This document shows, piece by piece, positions 8,819 to 18,088 of a stretch of DNA of 64,000 nucleotides. The translations under genes and the position numbers were made by a program. Each line of letters starts with the position of its first letter. The first letter of the stretch is position 1. This DNA is from Planctomycetota bacterium (GTDB taxonomy: Bacteria > Planctomycetota > UBA1135 > GCA-002686595). The notes beneath the pieces are model-generated. The model saw only the letters and a list, made by a program, of their open reading frames with translations. It was not told the origin of the DNA and did no database searches. The DNA lies in assembly GCA_002683825.1 (NCBI GenBank), contig NYUD01000057.1, forward strand, positions 186,001-250,000, written 5' to 3'.

Positions 8819-11800
8819 CTAGTGAGGAGCCTGGATCGTCCCGCCGTTCGTCGGGGTCTGGCCGGGTTGTCCGAACTTGGTGGGCGGCGTAGGCGGAGAG
8901 CACTCGTCCGGGATACCGTTCATGTCGGCATCATTCGAGCGCCCGCTGGCGATGTCGTCCGAGTCGAGGATTCCGTTGCCGTTGCAATCGTCCAGAACCG
9001 GACAGGTTCGGCGCTCGATCCGGAAGCCATCCACGCCTGCCTCGGTCACCGAGTCGTTCGGATCGTCCGCCGCGCTGAAGCGGAACTGGATGGCGGCGGA
9101 GGGCGGGATGAAATCGTTGACGCGCAACGTCTGTAGTGACCAGGGCCCGTCGTTCCCTGTGGTCTCGATATTGACCCAGGCTCCGCCACCGTCGCGAACC
9201 TCGACATCCATGACGTCCGTATCGAAGTCATCGTTGGTGAACCAGCGCGCGTAGGAGACGTAGTAGTCCCCCGATGCGGAGAGGTCGAAGGAGGGCGAGA
9301 GCAGCCGCGTTGTGCCGTCGACATCGGAATTGCCGGCGATGTTGTCCGTCAGGAAGCACTGGCCCGAACCATCGTAGTCGGTGAAAGGGTCACCCCGGTC
9401 CCCCTCGCCGGCCGGCGTTCCGCGTTCCCAGCCACCATCGATCAGGCTCGGTTCGTTGAAAACCGTCCAGCCGGTGTCGGTTTCAAAGTCATCCGCAAAC
9501 ACAGTCTGCGTAGTGTGCACGATGGCCTGATGGACGTCGCCGGGGGCCGTCGAAGGGCTCGTGTTCGTGCCTGAGATCGTTCCGCTCGCACCGACATAGA
9601 ATTCGGGGGTCGCGTTGCACACCGGGGGCGGAAGGAACGCGGTCCACCGATCGCTGCCGACCGCTACCATCATCGTGGAGAGGAAAGCCCCGCCGTCGTA
9701 GCGGAAGAAGAGCACCGGTGTGCCCTGGAGCGTGTCGTTTTGCGCAACGATGTCCGCCGTGATGCCCGTCTGGCTGCCGGGCGTCAGGACGGTCGGTAGG
9801 CCCAGCGGGAACCCGATCCGCACGTAGGGTCCGTCGGTCAACACATGGGAGGAGACCAGGGAGAAGGGCTGGGTTCCCCCCGGCAGGCTCGTCCCGCGCA
9901 CTTCGACGACCCACATTCCGCTGGTCGGTGAGCTCACCTCGACCTGCTCGACGTTGTTCAGGTGATCCTCCTGGCTTCGAACGCTCGGGTTCGACGGCGC
10001 CAGGGGGTCGAGCGTCCAGGGATAATGGCGTACGCCGCTCGGATCGCGCACGACCAGATCGAGATCGTTGACGAGCGCATCGCGCACGTTCGGCGTGCCG
10101 GGCACATCGTCCCACGCGAGCGTGAGCTTGAGTTCGGGGTCTGATACGCCCACGTCAACCACGTATCTGGCGATCGCCCCCTGGTCCGCAAGCGAGTCCT
10201 CCAGGAAGTTGCCGGTGCGCATCAACTCGATCGCATCGACGATTCGGACCGACCCGTAGCCGTACTCGAAATCGGGTCCGATGTTTCCTCCGTCGTTTGC
10301 GGAATGCGCGAGCAGGATCTTCAAGGTCGAGTTCCGCGGGTCCGCGAGCGCCGGAAATTGAACGCGATAATCCTCCAGTAGCAAGGCGCTGAGACCGCAT
10401 ACCGTCGGAGAGGCCATCGAGGTGCCGCAAAAAACGACGTATTGGCTGTCCGATCCTGCGCCCGCCGATGTCACGCCGCCATCTCCGCCTACCTCGCAAC
10501 CGGGGGCACTGACGTCCGGTTTGAGCCGACCGTCGTCGGTGGGGCCCCAGCTGCTAAAGCTCGCCACCGAGTCGTCGTTCGAGTTGAGTGCGCCGACACC
10601 GATATGGTTCTTCGCTCCGGCCGGAGGAGCCATGCTGTAGTAGGAGCCGAACCCCTCGACGTTGCAGCGGGTGCCTTGACGTTCGTTGCCGGAAGCCCAG
10701 ACGATCCTGAAGGGAGCGCCGAGGGAGCCCCGCACGACGGCGTCGATCAGGCTCGCCATGATGCCGTAGTCCCCCTGGGCGACGCAGGGGAAGCCGTTCG
10801 ATTCGATGTTGGAGCCGATCGAGTTGTTTGCGATGTCCGCGCCATGGAGATTCATGGCGTCGTCGTAGTCGCTCTCGAAGTCGCCTGGGTTGTGGTACAG
10901 GAAGATGCTGAAGCCGTTGTCCTCGAATCCGTATGACTCGATAGTCACACCGGGCGCCATCCCCATGAATTGCCCACCGCTCGCGCTTCCGTCACCGCCG
11001 ACCGTCGCCGACACGTGTGTCGCGTGTGAGATCTGGCCCGAGGAGTCGCGCGCCGTCAAACGGCCGCTGAAGTCCTGGTGGGAAGCCCGCGCGAATCCCG
11101 CGTCGTAGACCAGCACGGTCACGCCGCTTCCATCCAGGCCATAGGGCGCCGCCTGGGCCTGGTTCGCCTGGGTTACGATCCGGTTGGAGTCATTGAGGGA
11201 GTTCGAGTCGAGCTTGGGCAGTGCGGGTTCGACCCACTGCACACCGTCCGACAGCGCCAGGGCGCCGATCTGCGAGCGGGGCATCTCGCATACGAGGCCG
11301 TTGATGCTCTCCAGGAAGTCGACCGTCCGGCCACCGAATCCCTCCACGACCGCCTCGCCGTCACGAATCAGGTCCGCTGAAGGATGTAGCGTGATGTAGA
11401 CCGCACAGTGGATTTCGCTCGCGCCGTCCACAGGCACGCGCGTCCAGGCAGGTGTTTCACCCGCTACGAGGGTGGGATGGAGCTTCCAATCCAACTCGAT
11501 CTCCGCCGCATCGGCCAGGCCACCGAGGCCCTTGAGCGTGCTCCGATCGATCTTTTTGCCGTCCACGCGCGCGAAGTAGGCATTCGAGCCCAGGAAACTC
11601 TCGATCTCGACGCCGGCCTCGCGCCAGACCCGTTTCGAGTGCTCGGTGAGCGGCCGCTCGAAGCGCAGGAGGACCCGCCGGGTCTCACCGAAAGCCACGA
11701 GCTCGCCCAGGGCCCGTGCGGGATCCGGATGTTCCGCGCGCTGGATCCCAGTGGCGGAAGCCTTCCAGCGAACCGGGGACGACGGGGCTGCAGACTGGGC

Positions 11801-11863
11801 TGCGGAAGGCACAGGAAGTAGGGGCAGGACCAGGAGGGCGACGGGGGAAAATGTCCACCGCAT
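8819..11863 (-). CDS. Secreted S8 subtilisin-like serine peptidase
   Basis: 1014 residues with a Sec signal peptide (LLPVPSAAQSAAP). The catalytic set is visible: Asp254 in LVYDAG, His280 in SHATHVSATV, oxyanion Asn393 in WASGNE, and Ser482 in CGTSMASP. The long N-terminal region (about 30-230) is probably a propeptide. After the catalytic domain comes a beta-sandwich region like that of proprotein-convertase P-domains (about 550-680), then a jelly-roll-like segment. The C-terminus (about 965-1000) is an Asp/Asn-rich calcium-binding stretch (DCNGNGILDSDD) typical of planctomycete exoproteins. Probably a secreted, calcium-stabilised protease. Monocistronic. Confidence 0.9.
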   Translation of the reverse strand: MRWTFSPVALLVLPLLPVPSAAQSAAPSSPVRWKASATGIQRAEHPDPARALGELVAFGETRRVLLRFERPLTEHSKRVWREAGVEIESFLGSNAYFARVDGKKIDRSTLKGLGGLADAAEIELDWKLHPTLVAGETPAWTRVPVDGASEIHCAVYITLHPSADLIRDGEAVVEGFGGRTVDFLESINGLVCEMPRSQIGALALSDGVQWVEPALPKLDSNSLNDSNRIVTQANQAQAAPYGLDGSGVTVLVYDAGFARASHQDFSGRLTARDSSGQISHATHVSATVGGDGSASGGQFMGMAPGVTIESYGFEDNGFSIFLYHNPGDFESDYDDAMNLHGADIANNSIGSNIESNGFPCVAQGDYGIMASLIDAVVRGSLGAPFRIVWASGNERQGTRCNVEGFGSYYSMAPPAGAKNHIGVGALNSNDDSVASFSSWGPTDDGRLKPDVSAPGCEVGGDGGVTSAGAGSDSQYVVFCGTSMASPTVCGLSALLLEDYRVQFPALADPRNSTLKILLAHSANDGGNIGPDFEYGYGSVRIVDAIELMRTGNFLEDSLADQGAIARYVVDVGVSDPELKLTLAWDDVPGTPNVRDALVNDLDLVVRDPSGVRHYPWTLDPLAPSNPSVRSQEDHLNNVEQVEVSSPTSGMWVVEVRGTSLPGGTQPFSLVSSHVLTDGPYVRIGFPLGLPTVLTPGSQTGITADIVAQNDTLQGTPVLFFRYDGGAFLSTMMVAVGSDRWTAFLPPPVCNATPEFYVGASGTISGTNTSPSTAPGDVHQAIVHTTQTVFADDFETDTGWTVFNEPSLIDGGWERGTPAGEGDRGDPFTDYDGSGQCFLTDNIAGNSDVDGTTRLLSPSFDLSASGDYYVSYARWFTNDDFDTDVMDVEVRDGGGAWVNIETTGNDGPWSLQTLRVNDFIPPSAAIQFRFSAADDPNDSVTEAGVDGFRIERRTCPVLDDCNGNGILDSDDIASGRSNDADMNGIPDECSPPTPPTKFGQPGQTPTNGGTIQAPH

Positions 11864-12293
11864 GGATGGGACTCCTCGATCGGGGGGGGGAGGGTGGCAG
11901 CGTAGATGGCGTCCATCCTAGAGAGAACTACTCTCCGCGGTGGCAGAATCTGACCGTACCCCGCGGAGCCTGCGCGTCGCACCCCCGGGCCCTTTCTCGG
12001 GGGATGAAGGACGGGATGCACCGCCCTTCTCGAGCGAGCCGATCGTCTCTCGACGCACCCCGCCCCCGGACAGCACCCGTGCGTTTCCGGGTTTTTCCTG
12101 GGCCTGGTCCAGGAACTTCACGGGAATCACCGCCGCCGGGGGGGTGGTTGCGATCGACCCTCCCAGAGCGCTCGAAGTCGTGCAGAAAGGAGCCCTGGCC
12201 CATCTCACCGGGGAGTGAGATCACCTCGCTGGGCAGGTGATGAATTGCCGCGGCTCCGCCCACACCTCACAATTCGCGGTGCGGAGAAAACAC
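11864..12293. promoter_or_regulatory. Divergent intergenic region with 8-bp inverted repeat
   Basis: About 430 bases between the divergent subtilase and Cys-rich lipoprotein genes. I see no convincing gene. A perfect inverted repeat, CTCCGCGG (11933-11940) and CCGCGGAG (11961-11968), is separated by 20 bases and could be an operator or leader hairpin upstream of the protease. A run of ten G at 11882-11891 lies about 20 bases before the protease start on the minus strand. Confidence 0.35.
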
Positions 12294-12551
12294 ATGAAGT
12301 TGCCCTATCCCACAGCACTTGGCCTGGTCCTTCTCTTCTTCGGTTGTCAGGGCCCGGACCCGAATCGGTGTCCGTACCGGCTGCCTCTCCGCTGCGGCGG
12401 CGAATGCATGGACCTGCAACGCGCGTATTCCCACACCTGCGAGTGCCCTCTTTCCTGCTCGTGCTACCTGCGCTACGGGCACCCGCCCCCTTCGCCGACC
12501 GAGACGTCGACGAGGTTTTCCGGCTCCGGGGTGCCTACCGCGGGGGTCTGA
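12294..12551 (+). CDS. Small cysteine-rich lipoprotein
   Basis: 85 residues from the ATG at 12294, preceded by GGAG at good spacing. A lipoprotein signal (LGLVLLFFGC) places the acylated Cys at residue 18. The next ~42 residues hold seven further Cys in a compact pattern (NRC, LRC, GEC, HTC, CEC, SC-SC), suggesting a disulfide-rich or metal-binding mini-domain. A Pro/Ser/Thr-rich tail follows. I recognise no family. The signal, ribosome site and Cys density argue that it is real, but its short length keeps confidence moderate. Confidence 0.6.
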   Translation: MKLPYPTALGLVLLFFGCQGPDPNRCPYRLPLRCGGECMDLQRAYSHTCECPLSCSCYLRYGHPPPSPTETSTRFSGSGVPTAGV

Positions 12552-12763
12552 ATACCCGACTCTCTCGGTGGGGGGTCGATCGAGAGTGAGCGCCGGCGGC
12601 AGAGGGTCGAACGGCCCTTTTCGACCGCGTTGAAGCTCTCTTGTCGGAAGTGCACCACTTCGTGAACGGTACGGCGGGGATGGCTGTCATGCAGGGCTAT
12701 CTCACACTCCGGGCCGTATCGAGATCCGGATCCCGAGCGGATACGCCTCTCGTGTGATGAGCG

Positions 12764-13849
12764 CTACTGCGTGCCGAGCTTCTCGAGCGCATCCGTGGCG
12801 CGCTCAAACCCCGGCTCGAGTTGCAAGCTCGCCTCGAAGGCCTGCCTGGCGGCCGACGGGTTCCCGTTCAGCTCGTGTGCCAGCCCCTTGCGCCAGAGTG
12901 CGTGGGACACGGCGGGCACGAAATCACCCTCGGGCTCGGCTTCGATGAACTCCGCGAGCAGTTCAAGGGCGCGATCGGCTTCGAATTCGTTCTCGATGCG
13001 CATACGGGCCTGCATGTAGAGCGACAGGTAGTAGTCCTCGTTCAGCTCTCCGTCGCGAGCCGCTTCATAGGCCGCGTCCGCTTCCGTGAAGTGCTCCTCT
13101 TCGGCGTGGAAGCCGCCCAGGGTCACGAGGAAGCCCTTCTCTTCGGGGAACTCCTCGATGGCCTGACGACACAGGTCGCGGGCGCGTTCCTTCTCGCCCG
13201 TCTGGTGGAAGGCGAGTGCCAGGAGCTTCTTACCTCCCACGGAATCGCGCTCTTCGATCTCACGGCAGAGCTCGATGGAGCGTTCGGGATCACCCCCCAA
13301 GAACTTCGGGAGCATCAGGCAGGTCATCGCGAGGATCGTGCGCGCCTCCGTGTCGTCGGGATCCAGCTGGACGACGAGCTGGCACTCCTCTTTCATGCGC
13401 TTGATCCGCGGAACCGCGCTCGCCATGGCAGCGAGCCCACCGCCCCCTCCCATCATCTGGGCGCCGATCGCCTCGGCGTACGCGAGGTGGGCCGCGGCGC
13501 TTTCGGGAAGGAGCTCGACCGCCTTCAGGGCAAAGTCCGCGGCCCGATCCGGTTCGTCGAGGCCGCGCGCAACCTCGGCGAGCAGGATGCAGGCCTCACC
13601 GTCGTTCCCAGTCTCCTCGAGCGCGCGTAGAAGCAAGGCTTCCGCAGCGCTGAAGTCCTGCGCTTCGATCAAGGCCCGCGCTTCTTCGAAGAGGGGTTCC
13701 TCGACACCGGCCTGGGGGCCGCCGATGCCGGCGGTGAGCTCTTTTCCGGAAGCATCGACCAGGTGCGTGGTCGGGTCCTGGAAAAGAAACAATAGCAGGC
13801 CGCCGACCGCGATAACTACCACCCCGATGATCGCTGCGATAATCTTCAT
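12764..13849 (-). CDS. Membrane-anchored TPR protein
   Basis: 361 residues. An N-terminal hydrophobic helix (IIAAIIGVVVIAVGGLLLFLF) without a cleavage site acts as an anchor. The rest is tetratricopeptide-like helical repeats (from FSAAEALLLRALEETGNDGEA near residue 66 to NPSAARQAFEASLQLEP near the end), plus a short Gly/Met-rich loop (AQMMGGGGGLAAMAS) near residue 130. Probably a periplasmic or cytoplasmic-face scaffold. It starts 29 bases after the third AIM24 gene on the same strand and is likely the last gene of that operon. Confidence 0.85.
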   Translation of the reverse strand: MKIIAAIIGVVVIAVGGLLLFLFQDPTTHLVDASGKELTAGIGGPQAGVEEPLFEEARALIEAQDFSAAEALLLRALEETGNDGEACILLAEVARGLDEPDRAADFALKAVELLPESAAAHLAYAEAIGAQMMGGGGGLAAMASAVPRIKRMKEECQLVVQLDPDDTEARTILAMTCLMLPKFLGGDPERSIELCREIEERDSVGGKKLLALAFHQTGEKERARDLCRQAIEEFPEEKGFLVTLGGFHAEEEHFTEADAAYEAARDGELNEDYYLSLYMQARMRIENEFEADRALELLAEFIEAEPEGDFVPAVSHALWRKGLAHELNGNPSAARQAFEASLQLEPGFERATDALEKLGTQ

Positions 13850-13878
13850 GCCTTGATCTCAGGTACCTGCGTTTCGTT

Positions 13879-14553
13879 TCAGTTGTTGTTCTTGCGCTGA
13901 ACTCGCCTGAAAGGGTGGACCCAGTTGGCGAGCGATTGCGGGCTGCGCGATTGCACCCACAGCTTACCGCGCCCTGAAAAGAGTAGCAGGATCTGATCCC
14001 CGAAGAGGAAGGAACGGATGCGGCGTGCCTTGGTCAATCGATATTCGAGGGTCGGTTCCCAGGCCACCGCGTGCCCGTTGTCGATCAGGTATTCACCGTC
14101 GACGTCGATCTCTTGAATGTCTCCGTAGGCGTCGAAGAAGAGCGTGCCGGATCCGGTGCAGCGCAGGATGAAGAGCCCCTCGTTGAAGAAGCCCCGCAGC
14201 CCGGACCACTTTGCATCGCACGTGATCGATTCCTGGGAAGCGAGGTAGGCGCCTTTTTCCAGGAAAAGCTCGCCATCGGGCATGTCGTAGGCCACCAGCC
14301 CCCCCGCAGAACCTCCGGCCAGAGCGATCGTGCCCGGTCCGCTCTCCGCGGTGTAGGTGTTCTGGAAGAAGCTCTCTCCGCTCAGCAGCTTGCGCTTGAG
14401 GCCCATCAACGCTCCACCGCGCGTCGTGGTCCGGGTTCTTATCGTGGAGTCCATCCAGGCCATCGCTCCCGAGTCCGCTGCGATGGACTCGCCCTTTTCG
14501 AGGGCGATTTCGACGACCGCGTAGCTGGGGTTGCTTTTGATCTCGTATTGCAC
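13879..14553 (-). CDS. AIM24 family protein (third tandem copy)
   Basis: 224 residues from a GTG at 14553. That start was chosen because it begins VQYEIKSNPSYAVVEIALEKGE, the family's usual N-terminus, sits 4 bases after the stop of the preceding gene, and has AAGGG upstream. AIM24 (TIGR00266) proteins form a double-psi or beta-prism-like fold; the yeast founder is a mitochondrial inner-membrane protein affecting cristae, while bacterial roles are unclear. Motifs IAADSGAMAWM, GLRGFFNEGLF and LWVQSRSP match the family. It ends in a basic, Asn-rich tail. Part of a three-copy tandem. Confidence 0.9.
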   Translation of the reverse strand: MQYEIKSNPSYAVVEIALEKGESIAADSGAMAWMDSTIRTRTTTRGGALMGLKRKLLSGESFFQNTYTAESGPGTIALAGGSAGGLVAYDMPDGELFLEKGAYLASQESITCDAKWSGLRGFFNEGLFILRCTGSGTLFFDAYGDIQEIDVDGEYLIDNGHAVAWEPTLEYRLTKARRIRSFLFGDQILLLFSGRGKLWVQSRSPQSLANWVHPFRRVQRKNNN

Positions 14554-14557
14554 CGGC

Positions 14558-15250
14558 TCAGCCCTTTCTCGGCGGCAGGAGGCGTCCCAGGTGCTTCCCG
14601 AATTCAGCGGGATTGTGGGATTGCACGAGCAGCTTGCCGTGTCCGCTGAAGCGGAAGACGACGCCTTCACCGGACAGGAACGAGGTGAGCCACGAACCGC
14701 CGGTCTTTGTGAGCGAATAGGACAGCGTTTCCTCGAACGCGACGACGTGGCCGGTGTCGACGACGAGCTCGCCGTCGACTTCGACTTCGGTGATTTCGCC
14801 GTAGGCGTTGACGAGCAGGGGCCCGCTTCCCGAAGCCTGCATGAAAAACATGGATTCGCCGCTGAAGAGTCCCCGCAGACCCTGGAACTGGATGTCCAGG
14901 TTGACGTTCGGATGGGAGCCCATGTAGCTCCCCCCCGCGCACACCCAGGACTTCGAGCCGTCGAGTTCGACGACGCGCACCTCGCCGCCGAGAGTCGGCG
15001 CCAGACCGACCTCTCCCGGCATGCCGTCGCGCGACCTGTACGTCGAGAAGAAGAAATTCTCGCCTCCGAGGAGGCGTTTCACGCCGGCCAGGAGGCCGCC
15101 CGTGCTGCCCCTGGGGCGAGTGGTCACGTCGATATCGATATTGCTGGAGGCGCGAAACATCGCGCCCGATTCCGAGACGAAGGAGTCGCTCGGCTCCAGC
15201 TTGACCAGGGCCGAGCCAAAGGCTCCTCTCGTCTGGATGTCGATGTGCAT
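14558..15250 (-). CDS. AIM24 family protein (second tandem copy)
   Basis: 230 residues, starting 2 bases after the stop of the first copy. Family motifs: FVSESGAMFRAS, LLGGENFFFSTY, FQGLRGLFSGESMFFM, and GKLLVQSHNP at the C-terminus. It has no signal peptide or membrane helix, so it is cytoplasmic or peripheral. It diverges from its neighbours mainly in loop regions while sharing the core, which suggests an old duplication. A heteromeric assembly of the three paralogues is an inference from tight operon spacing. Confidence 0.9.
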   Translation of the reverse strand: MHIDIQTRGAFGSALVKLEPSDSFVSESGAMFRASSNIDIDVTTRPRGSTGGLLAGVKRLLGGENFFFSTYRSRDGMPGEVGLAPTLGGEVRVVELDGSKSWVCAGGSYMGSHPNVNLDIQFQGLRGLFSGESMFFMQASGSGPLLVNAYGEITEVEVDGELVVDTGHVVAFEETLSYSLTKTGGSWLTSFLSGEGVVFRFSGHGKLLVQSHNPAEFGKHLGRLLPPRKG

Positions 15251-15252
15251 GG

Positions 15253-15912
15253 TCAGCTACGGCAAAAGGGGGAGAGCCACCCGGCGGTCGCGCGCAGGTG
15301 GCGGGTCTGCACCCACAGTTTTCCGCGACCCTTGAAGCTCATCACGAGCCCCTCGCCCGAGAACAGGGTCTGCTTGAGGCCGCCCATTCCGCCGATCGTG
15401 TAGGAGAGCGACGACTCCCAGGCCACCAGATGCCCCGTGTCGACCACGAGCGTGCCGTCGACCTGCTTCTCGTGCACGGCCCCATAGGCGTTGTAGAACA
15501 GATCTCCCTCACCGGAGACTTCGAGGAAGAAGGCTCCCTCGCCGCTGAAGAAGGCGCGCAGCCCGCCGAACTTCGTCTTGAGCTCGACGTCGCTCGAACA
15601 CGCGACGAACGAACCGGCGGTGATGTGGAACGTTTCACCGGCCAGGCGCCTGTGGAGGAGTGTTCCGGGGGTGCTCGGCGAGAGGGTCAGCTCGCCCCCG
15701 CGTTCGCCTCCGTACTCACCGATGAAAAAAGAAACACCGCCGAACAGCTTGCGCGCCAGGGCCGCAAGCACCCCCCCCAGAACCCGGCCCTCGAGCTCGA
15801 GGGAGACGGACATGCGGCTCATCGCTCCGCTCTCGGTGATCAGCTTCTGGCCCGGCGCCAGCCGTACAGTGACCTGACCGTAGTCCGGGTTTCCGTGAAC
15901 GTCGAACTCCAT
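15253..15912 (-). CDS. AIM24 family protein (first tandem copy)
   Basis: 219 residues; first gene of the likely four-gene operon (three AIM24 genes then a TPR protein). Motifs: LITESGAMSRMS, KLFGGVSFFIGEY, KFGGLRAFFSGEGAFFLEVSG, LVVDTGHLVAWE and KLWVQTRHL. The protein is soluble, with no export signal. The 159 bases upstream separate it from the RTX-like lipoprotein gene on the same strand and probably contain the operon promoter. Specific role unknown. Confidence 0.9.
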   Translation of the reverse strand: MEFDVHGNPDYGQVTVRLAPGQKLITESGAMSRMSVSLELEGRVLGGVLAALARKLFGGVSFFIGEYGGERGGELTLSPSTPGTLLHRRLAGETFHITAGSFVACSSDVELKTKFGGLRAFFSGEGAFFLEVSGEGDLFYNAYGAVHEKQVDGTLVVDTGHLVAWESSLSYTIGGMGGLKQTLFSGEGLVMSFKGRGKLWVQTRHLRATAGWLSPFCRS

Positions 15913-16071
15913 GACGGTCCATTAGGCGCGTTTCACCGACACGGGTCCAGAGCTCGCTCTGAAACGAGACATAGGCTGGCGAACGTTGCCCGCGAATCCG
16001 CAGGGCTCTTCTCGTGGCGTTCGAGACGAATCCCGACAGGCCTCTCCCCCCCGGTCTGGAGCGGAACTCCG

Positions 16072-17379
16072 TTAGCGGCGGGATCGACCCGGCTCGGTGG
16101 GCAACGCTCGTTCACTTCCCGCGAATCGAGCTTTCTCGATGCCGTCGAGCAGGTCCACTCCGTCACGATCCGCCCTCTCATCGGTGACGCGGATCTCACC
16201 GTTTCGAGATTCGATCAGGTATCGGGTCGCCGGACCCGCAAAGACGGCGGTATCGATGCCCGGACCGCCGCTGAGGCGGTCGTTGCCCGCGCCACCTTCG
16301 AGCACGTTGTCGCCGGCGTTGCCGGTGAGGCGGTTATCCCACGCATTCCCGGTGATGCCCGCGTCGAGCCTGCCGGTGAGCGTGACATGGACGAGGTGGC
16401 GGGACTTGTAGGTGTAGCGCAAGCCCGGCTCCAGGCGCATGAAGAAGGTCCCGTCGAACGTCGGCGGAAGTTCCGCCGTGTAGGTGAGGTAGGGCGGAAA
16501 GAACTCCTGGATCAGCCCGAAAACCCTCGGATCCACCTCGCGCAGCCTGGCTCGCGTGTTTGCGGCAAAGGCCCCGAAGTGGGAGGTGCCCTCCGGAATC
16601 GCGTCGCTCTCCAACGACTCCCCCTCGTATAGAAGTGGCTTCAGCGCCCAGAGATCGAGGTAGTTGTCGTACGCCGCTGCGAAGTACTCGTTGCGATGGT
16701 TCTCGGGCTCGTCCTGTGGCCAGCCCTTCCATAGTCCGCGCTTTGCGGCGTCGAGGTTGGCCTGGTGCAGCGCTTCGTCATAGCCCGGGTACACGGGCCT
16801 GATGCCATAGTCGTGCACCATGTGCAGGATTTCCTCAAAAGCGGCGTCGCGCGTCTCGTGTCCCAGGTAATCCGGGTCCCCTTCGACCGGACACTCGTTG
16901 GCGCGCAGGTCTTGAAAGCCCAGCTCGAGGTCGCCGAGTCCGCCGTGGAAGGCGTGCTCCAGTCGGTCCACGGTGTCGAAGAGCACCAGTGTGGCACGTC
17001 GATCCGCCATGGCGTTGGCGATCGCATCCTTGTCCGCGCCAAAGCGCGTGCCGGGAACGCCGCGGAGGATGTGCTGGAGTACCTTGCGGGTCCGGACGAT
17101 CTGGTCTTCCCGCCAACCGTCCTGCGCCAGGATGTGAATCGGTTTGCCATTCGGTGCCACCACGCGCGTGTAACGGCCGAACCACTCCTGGATGCGGTCG
17201 TCGACCGACTCGGGCAGGGGGACAACGCCTGCGGGCGCCCCGGACACATCGATGTCGCCGATCGGGTCCGAGCCACCGGGGATGTCCGGAACCCACGCCT
17301 CTTCCGGTGCGGAACAGGAGATCGAACAGAGAGGGATGAGAGCGAACCACGTGGAGACAGCGACGTGGGACCGCGTCAC
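16072..17379 (-). CDS. Lipoprotein with RTX-like calcium-binding repeats
   Basis: 435 residues from a GTG at 17379. This start overlaps the stop of the upstream phosphatase gene (GTGA) and yields a lipoprotein signal (FALIPLCSISCSAP). The N-terminal ~300 residues form an unrecognised domain with EEILHMVHDYG near residue 185 and many conserved-looking aromatic residues; a metallopeptidase-like role is possible but no complete zinc motif is visible. Residues ~350-390 carry hemolysin-type repeats (LEGGAGNDRLSGGPGIDTAVF region), followed by the typical RTX flank (VDLLDGIEKARFAG). Probably surface-anchored and calcium-dependent. Confidence 0.75.
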   Translation of the reverse strand: MTRSHVAVSTWFALIPLCSISCSAPEEAWVPDIPGGSDPIGDIDVSGAPAGVVPLPESVDDRIQEWFGRYTRVVAPNGKPIHILAQDGWREDQIVRTRKVLQHILRGVPGTRFGADKDAIANAMADRRATLVLFDTVDRLEHAFHGGLGDLELGFQDLRANECPVEGDPDYLGHETRDAAFEEILHMVHDYGIRPVYPGYDEALHQANLDAAKRGLWKGWPQDEPENHRNEYFAAAYDNYLDLWALKPLLYEGESLESDAIPEGTSHFGAFAANTRARLREVDPRVFGLIQEFFPPYLTYTAELPPTFDGTFFMRLEPGLRYTYKSRHLVHVTLTGRLDAGITGNAWDNRLTGNAGDNVLEGGAGNDRLSGGPGIDTAVFAGPATRYLIESRNGEIRVTDERADRDGVDLLDGIEKARFAGSERALPTEPGRSRR

Positions 17380-17873
17380 TCGCAGCCCTCGAGACTCTCG
17401 GGGGTCATCACCCATTTGAGCTCCCCCGAACCGGCCTTCAGGGGGGCCCGCTCTTTTTCCGGGAAGTCGATGCGGGCGAGTGACGCCGGCGGAAAGGCCG
17501 GGGCCGGGGTCGAGGCCAGCACGCCGATCAGAATGCCAAGGGTCGGTTGATGCCCGACGACCAGAACGCGTTCGTGGGCCTCGTTCGCCCCACGCAGAAG
17601 ATCGATGACGGCCTCGTGATGCCCTTCGTAGAGCTGTGACTCCTCGCGCAGCGCCGCGTCCCATTCGCCGGCTGCGAGGGCGAGCTCGGCCGTGCTCCGG
17701 GCTCTTTCGGCCGTCGAGCAAAGCACGAAATCCGGCGCTTCCCCGCTCCTCGTCAGAAACTCGCCCACGCGGCGTACCGCTTCCCTGCCCTCGGGCCGCA
17801 GGGGGCGTTCGTGGTCTCCGGAGGAACCCATCCCTTCGGCCCTTCCGTGGCGCAAGAGGTAGAGCGACCGCAT
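17376..17873 (-). CDS. sixA: SixA-type histidine phosphatase
   Basis: 165 residues from the ATG at 17873. The catalytic RHG motif sits at residues 8-10 (LYLLRHG, His9 being phosphorylated), followed by the STAERARSTAE region (second Arg) and the second His in VVGHQPT. Short branch-2-like histidine phosphatases of this size are SixA-like enzymes that remove phosphate from phosphohistidine proteins. The start codon of the RTX-like lipoprotein overlaps its stop, so the two are co-transcribed, an unexpected pairing of a cytoplasmic enzyme with an exported lipoprotein. Divergent from the MoxR operon. Confidence 0.88.
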   Translation of the reverse strand: MRSLYLLRHGRAEGMGSSGDHERPLRPEGREAVRRVGEFLTRSGEAPDFVLCSTAERARSTAELALAAGEWDAALREESQLYEGHHEAVIDLLRGANEAHERVLVVGHQPTLGILIGVLASTPAPAFPPASLARIDFPEKERAPLKAGSGELKWVMTPESLEGCE

Positions 17874-18088
17874 CGGCTGCTCATTCTCCGTTCGCAAAGC
17901 GCGTTTCCAAGCCCCCAGACCTGGTTTCATGGGGACCTGTTGCTTGATTCCCCTCCGGGGTTGTGTTTTGGGCGACTATAATCGTCGACTCTCGCGGAAT
18001 AGGGGATAGGAGAACTCCGTCCCTATCGATCCGAGATGGGGATCCACGTGGGAGTCCAGGCAGGGATGATTTATCAGGAGAGACGAGT

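Noticed and set aside
17963..18088. Upstream ATG start for the MoxR gene
   Set aside because: Adds 42 residues that do not look coding; the TTG at 18089 has a GGAG site at ideal spacing and fits family length.
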